The notes under the pieces were generated by a model that had not been told where the DNA came from, ran no database searches, and worked only from the letters and a program-made list of their open reading frames with translations. A program made the translations under genes and the position numbers. A stretch of 64,000 bases of DNA from the NCBI GenBank assembly GCA_020633415.1, contig JACKDQ010000001.1:186001-250000 (forward strand), read 5' to 3'. How positions within the stretch are numbered: the first letter of the stretch is position 1; the number at the start of each line of letters is the position of its first letter. Of this stretch, positions 61,167 through 64,000 are shown piece by piece. This DNA is from Deltaproteobacteria bacterium (lineage in GTDB: Bacteria; Myxococcota_A; Polyangia; GCA-2747355).

Positions 61167-61835
61167 GTGGCAATGCGACAGAAACAGCTGATCGCGGCCG
61201 AGCTCCCGTTGATTCTCATCGCCCTCGGTGCGCTCGTGCTTGGCGCTTGTAGTTCGCGCGCAGCAGACGATGAGATTAAACAAACCACGCCGCTGATCGC
61301 CAAGACGCGCGCCGAGATGCTCGACGCGTGCGTGCGGATGCATTCTTGTGGTGTGGGACGCTTGGTGCGTGTGTCCGAGTGCGTTAGCCGGTACGAGAAA
61401 CTCCATCGCCGCAGCGGCCAGGAAAAGCTCTATCAGTCGTTGCATGGCTGTGTGAACCAAGCGGCCGGCGACTGCGACAAGGTTTTGGCCTGCTTCGGTT
61501 CGACCGTTGAGGGCTCGGCCTGCGAGCCGCAGAAGTTCGCGTCCAAATGCGACGGCACGACGATGCGCTACTGCGACAGCGCGGATAAACGCGTCTATGC
61601 GATCGATTGTGCCAAAGGTGGGCTGGCGTGCTCGCTCGATAGTCAAGGGCAGCCGTTTTGCGGTGCCGGCGCCTGTACCACGCCGGGCAAGGGACAGTGC
61701 GATGGGATTCGTCTGCTGACCTGCCGCGGCAGCGGTTTCGAGATCGACCAGTGCGATACCTATGGTCTCGAATGTGGCATCAACTCGGATGGCTTACCCG
61801 AGTGCACCGGCACGGGTAAAGAGTGCAAGGGCTGA
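61167..61835 (+). CDS. Cys-rich lipoprotein with six-cysteine domain, ends at TGA
   Basis: 222 residues from GTG 61167 (GAGAGGAG eight bases upstream). Lipobox ALVLGAC. About 45-110 carry the six-cysteine pattern seen in the proteins at 8872 and 52103 (MLDACVRMHSCGV ... ECVSRYEKLHRRSGQ ... HGCVNQAAGDCDKVLACFG). From about 130 there are cysteine modules of about 45 residues (KCDGTTMRYCDSADKRVYAI, QCDGIRLLTCRGSGFEIDQ) that stop abruptly at GKECKG-TGA. The frame continues open for another 104 codons and holds further copies of the module, so the gene is probably truncated or read through. Confidence 0.72.
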   Translation: MAMRQKQLIAAELPLILIALGALVLGACSSRAADDEIKQTTPLIAKTRAEMLDACVRMHSCGVGRLVRVSECVSRYEKLHRRSGQEKLYQSLHGCVNQAAGDCDKVLACFGSTVEGSACEPQKFASKCDGTTMRYCDSADKRVYAIDCAKGGLACSLDSQGQPFCGAGACTTPGKGQCDGIRLLTCRGSGFEIDQCDTYGLECGINSDGLPECTGTGKECKG

Positions 61836-62150
61836 CAACAGAAACAAGGACTCCTTCGGTGCGAGGGAGATTACAGAGTTGGTTGTTTCTGCGGTCATGA
61901 GGCCCAAATCCATTGTCCATCGATGTATGGCCGCAAGGCCTGTTCGTCGCAAGCCTCCGGTTTTGAGCTCTGCGTTGGTGCGGGCGATGAGTGCTCGACC
62001 GTCGGTTCGCTTGACCAATGCGATGCTGACACGTTGGTCTACTGCGACGACGGCTACGTCGCTCGAGCTGACTGCAAGGCGCTTGGCTTTAGCAAGTGCT
62101 CGATCATCAAAGATATCCACAGGAACCCGCTCGGCGCGATTTGCGAATAG
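61836..62150 (+). pseudogene. in-frame continuation of the Cys-module lipoprotein after TGA
   Basis: Same frame as the gene before, no stop until TAG at 62148-62150. The sequence has the same cysteine module: ACSSQASGFELC, VGAGDECSTVGSLDQC, DADTLVYCDDGYVARADC and KALGFSKCSI line up cysteine for cysteine with ACSLDSQGQPFC, GAGACTTPGKGQC, DGIRLLTCRGSGFEIDQC and DTYGLEC of the first part. The likeliest reading is a recent nonsense mutation. Selenocysteine insertion or read-through cannot be excluded; no convincing SECIS hairpin is visible. Confidence 0.6.
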
Positions 62151-62166
62151 CGCTACGGACGGTCGA

Positions 62167-63156
62167 CTACTCGTCGTTGATCAGTACGTCGACCGTCTGC
62201 GGGATCACTTCATATCGTCGACAAACTTCGATGAACGTTGGCGCGAGTTCGTCACGTAGCGTTTCCACGTCGAAGTCTTCTTCGTGGTATTCGAAGCCGT
62301 CATCGTCCATCGTTCCCAGCCCTTCGATGTAGAACGAAAGGACGCCTTGCCGTTTGTTCGCGCCGCGGCCGCTGCTGATCATGATGTCGACCAGCTGGCC
62401 TGTCGCGTCGGTGCCGATCACATTGACCAGTGGCTCGCTGGCCATGATGTAAAACGCCAGCTTCTGTAGCGCTAGCTCGCTTTGTGCCAACGCGCGGGCG
62501 AGCTGCTTGACGCCGTCGACCACCGAACGGTGGGCCTTCTTCAGGTTGGCCCTCTTGGCACGCTTCTTTTTCGCGGGCGTGGGCGGCGCGCTCGGCGGTA
62601 GCACAGCGGCGTAGTTTTGGGGCTGGCCGGCCCAGAGCGCCGTGCGAAACGGCGCGAAGTGCTCGGCTTGATCGGCGCGTGAGCGGGCGGTAACCGTCAG
62701 CAACACCTTGTCGGTTGCGACAAACAATCGTGTTTGCAGACTCTCGCCCGTGGGGCCCGCGAGGGTCGCGCTCTCGATGGTCCAGCGGACGCTGCCGATC
62801 AGAAACTTGGCGCGAGAAAACTCGTAGCTGGTGATCTGTTCGCCGCGAGCTTTGGCCGCCTTGTACTCGGCTTCCTCGGTGAGTTGCTTCCAGCGGATCG
62901 TCATCGCGATCTGTGGTTTGGGTTCTCCGGCGAAGACGACGCGATTGAACGGCTCGGTCAATTCGCTGTGACTGAGCGAGAACTCGAATTTGTCCGGATG
63001 GCGTGCCCGGATGCCGATCAGGCCATTGTCGAGTTCCAGCAAGTCGACACCGTGGTCGTCGGCGGAAGTGGTCAAGTTGCGCCAAGCCGCTGGCACGTTG
63101 TCGATGCGCAGCTGCGCAGCTCCGATGATCAGCGTGCGTGTGTCTTTGTCGGTCAT
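62167..63156 (-). CDS. conserved hypothetical soluble protein
   Basis: 329 residues from ATG 63156 (GAGGAGC upstream), no signal peptide. The first half is a beta-rich domain (LIIGAAQLRIDNVPAAW, GLIGIRARHPDKFEFSLSH, FLIGSVRWTIESATLAG). A Lys-rich linker (PAKKKRAKRANLKKAHR) separates it from an alpha/beta C-terminal part ending in an acidic patch (YHEEDFDVETLRDELAP). Reminiscent of PH-like or chaperone-type domains, but I recognise no family. Confidence 0.68.
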   Translation of the reverse strand: MTDKDTRTLIIGAAQLRIDNVPAAWRNLTTSADDHGVDLLELDNGLIGIRARHPDKFEFSLSHSELTEPFNRVVFAGEPKPQIAMTIRWKQLTEEAEYKAAKARGEQITSYEFSRAKFLIGSVRWTIESATLAGPTGESLQTRLFVATDKVLLTVTARSRADQAEHFAPFRTALWAGQPQNYAAVLPPSAPPTPAKKKRAKRANLKKAHRSVVDGVKQLARALAQSELALQKLAFYIMASEPLVNVIGTDATGQLVDIMISSGRGANKRQGVLSFYIEGLGTMDDDGFEYHEEDFDVETLRDELAPTFIEVCRRYEVIPQTVDVLINDE

Positions 63157-63257
63157 CGTCGCTCCTCGTCGTCGAGCGCCGATCATCGTCGGCGGTTGGC
63201 GCGCAGGTTAAACCGTCGCGAGGTCAAGTCGTGTTGTGGCGGGGTGCCGCGCCGCGG

Positions 63258-63743
63258 CTATTTGCTGAATGCGCGCTCGAGCGTCCAGGCCTCGTGTTTG
63301 CCGAGCACCGTTGTTCCCGACCATTGATCGACGCCTTTCGCTGTTACGGTCAGATGAAAGGCTTGGCGATCACCGTAGAAGATCTGCAGCCAGCCATTGT
63401 TATAGTGCCAGGAGAAATCCGCGAGGGCGACCGCTTCAGCCGGACAGTTCTGGCTGCCGCCGAAGGTGCCGCTGCCGGCCCAGCCCCAGGCATCGACGAG
63501 GGCGCCACGCGGCTTGGGCGGGAAGTCATCGCCGAAAAAGAGCTTGAGCACGCAGGGCGTCGGTTGCTTAACGGTCAGCGTCCAGAGTTCGGTCGGTCCG
63601 CTGGTGGGCTTTTCCGCCTTGTCGCCGGCCGCGCTGAGCGCCTCGCCGTCGATGCCGCCACAGGCACCCACTATCACGGCGATACTCAGCGTCAGCGCTG
63701 ATAGACAAATGTCAAAGCTACGGTTGCGTTGGCGATGTTCCAC
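63258..63743 (-). CDS. lipoprotein with DKAE variant of the tag
   Basis: 161 residues from GTG 63743 (GAGGGGGG upstream). Lipobox IAVIVGAC, then 12 residues and DKAEKPTSG. The body is a small beta domain rich in Trp and aromatic residues (LWTLTVKQPTPCVLKLFFGD, FSWHYNNGWLQIFYGDRQAF), with one cysteine pair (TPC ... QNC). Smallest member of the tagged set and the only one with D in place of the first G. Function unknown. Confidence 0.75.
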   Translation of the reverse strand: MEHRQRNRSFDICLSALTLSIAVIVGACGGIDGEALSAAGDKAEKPTSGPTELWTLTVKQPTPCVLKLFFGDDFPPKPRGALVDAWGWAGSGTFGGSQNCPAEAVALADFSWHYNNGWLQIFYGDRQAFHLTVTAKGVDQWSGTTVLGKHEAWTLERAFSK

Positions 63744-63959
63744 TTTGCGTCCCCCCTCGATGACCCCGGAATTAGCAAGGTGTATGCCTGTTGCGTGCGG
63801 TGCGACCCATCGTGAATCGCGATGCTTTTTGACGCGTACAGCAGGCGGGCCGGGGTCGGCAGGGGATAGCCACGGCCGCGAGGTGGCAAGTCGGCCGTCA
63901 GCAGCGGGTCGCGTTCGATGCGGGTGTTCGGCTTTCGCGCGCGTGCAGGAGAGGGCGCG

Positions 63960-64000
63960 CTAGAAGGCGTACTCAAACTCCACGCCTGGCATGTGGGTGG
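63960..64000 (-). CDS. partial gene, possible outer-membrane barrel C-terminus
   Basis: Only the last 12 codons are inside the window; the product ends THMPGVEFEYAF. A final strand of alternating hydrophobics that ends in phenylalanine is the C-terminal signature of outer-membrane barrels recognised by BAM. Very little sequence, so low certainty. Confidence 0.35.
   Translation of the reverse strand, partial: THMPGVEFEYAF

Noticed and set aside
61836..61900. SECIS element after the TGA in the cysteine-module gene
   Set aside because: Only a four-base stem (CTCC/GGAG) can be drawn with a GGT in its loop; too weak to support selenocysteine insertion.
63692..63976. 94-codon minus-strand frame between the last lipoprotein and the window end
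   Set aside because: Overlaps the start and ribosome site of the tagged lipoprotein and the end of the partial gene; no signal or domain.

Overview
This window is about 64 kb of GC-rich, gene-dense bacterial chromosome with no sign of plasmid, phage, insertion sequence, rRNA, tRNA or CRISPR. Its content points to a deltaproteobacterium in the old sense, most likely Myxococcota or a relative. The reasons are a Ser/Thr kinase translationally coupled to a sigma-54 activator, many TPR and coiled-coil envelope proteins resembling the Myxococcus Glt/Nfs machinery, an AgmX/PglI-like FHA-TonB protein, a GatCAB amidotransferase, and a large number of unknown lipoproteins. The taxonomic reading is inference from gene content only.

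Layout. 1-2.8 kb: end of a sigma-54 activator, a Ser/Thr kinase and a TPR/PEGA-like exported protein. 2.9-7.2 kb: gatCAB and, convergently, mtnA. 7.3-15.9 kb: an NHL lipoprotein with a 27-bp tandem repeat, a small six-cysteine membrane protein, a ClC channel, an SSS symporter and small unknowns. 15.9-17.8 kb: rplU-rpmA-obg behind a clear promoter and a structured leader. 18.0-26.2 kb: five co-directional exported proteins (coiled coil, TPR, giant TPR, TPR lipoprotein, small protein) that look like a Glt-type envelope machine. 26.3-29.7 kb: the rml dTDP-rhamnose operon with overlapping genes. 29.9-33.2 kb: a tandemly duplicated lipoprotein and a four-module exported protein. 33.5-39.4 kb: a GltG-like TonB protein, a nucleotidyltransferase, a PglD-like acetyltransferase, and a WbpB-WbpD-WbpE set for a diamino-uronic acid sugar. 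39.8-41.7 kb: an LplT-PlsC fusion. 41.8-43.9 kb: four 11-bp iterons, a sigma-54 promoter, a YiaA-like membrane protein and a sigma-54 activator, which read as one self-contained circuit. 43.9-64 kb: mostly secreted proteins and lipoproteins of unknown function mixed with a 3D-domain protein, an alpha/beta hydrolase, a DUF4157-like zincin, an M42 peptidase, a DMT transporter and an SGNH hydrolase.

The most interesting signals are: (1) six lipoproteins that all carry the tetrapeptide G-K-G/A-E (one DKAE) exactly 12 or 13 residues after the lipobox cysteine; four have otherwise unrelated bodies and two are a tandem pair, which suggests a shared sorting or processing tag; (2) the iteron/sigma-54/YiaA/activator module; (3) a six-cysteine domain shared by three unlinked proteins; (4) a cysteine-module gene that continues in frame beyond a TGA codon; (5) a hairpin that would bury the ribosome binding site of one of the tagged lipoproteins.

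The rml and wbp sets, the acetyltransferase and the nucleotidyltransferase together suggest surface polysaccharide synthesis beside the envelope machine. All calls rest on reading the sequence; no database search was possible.
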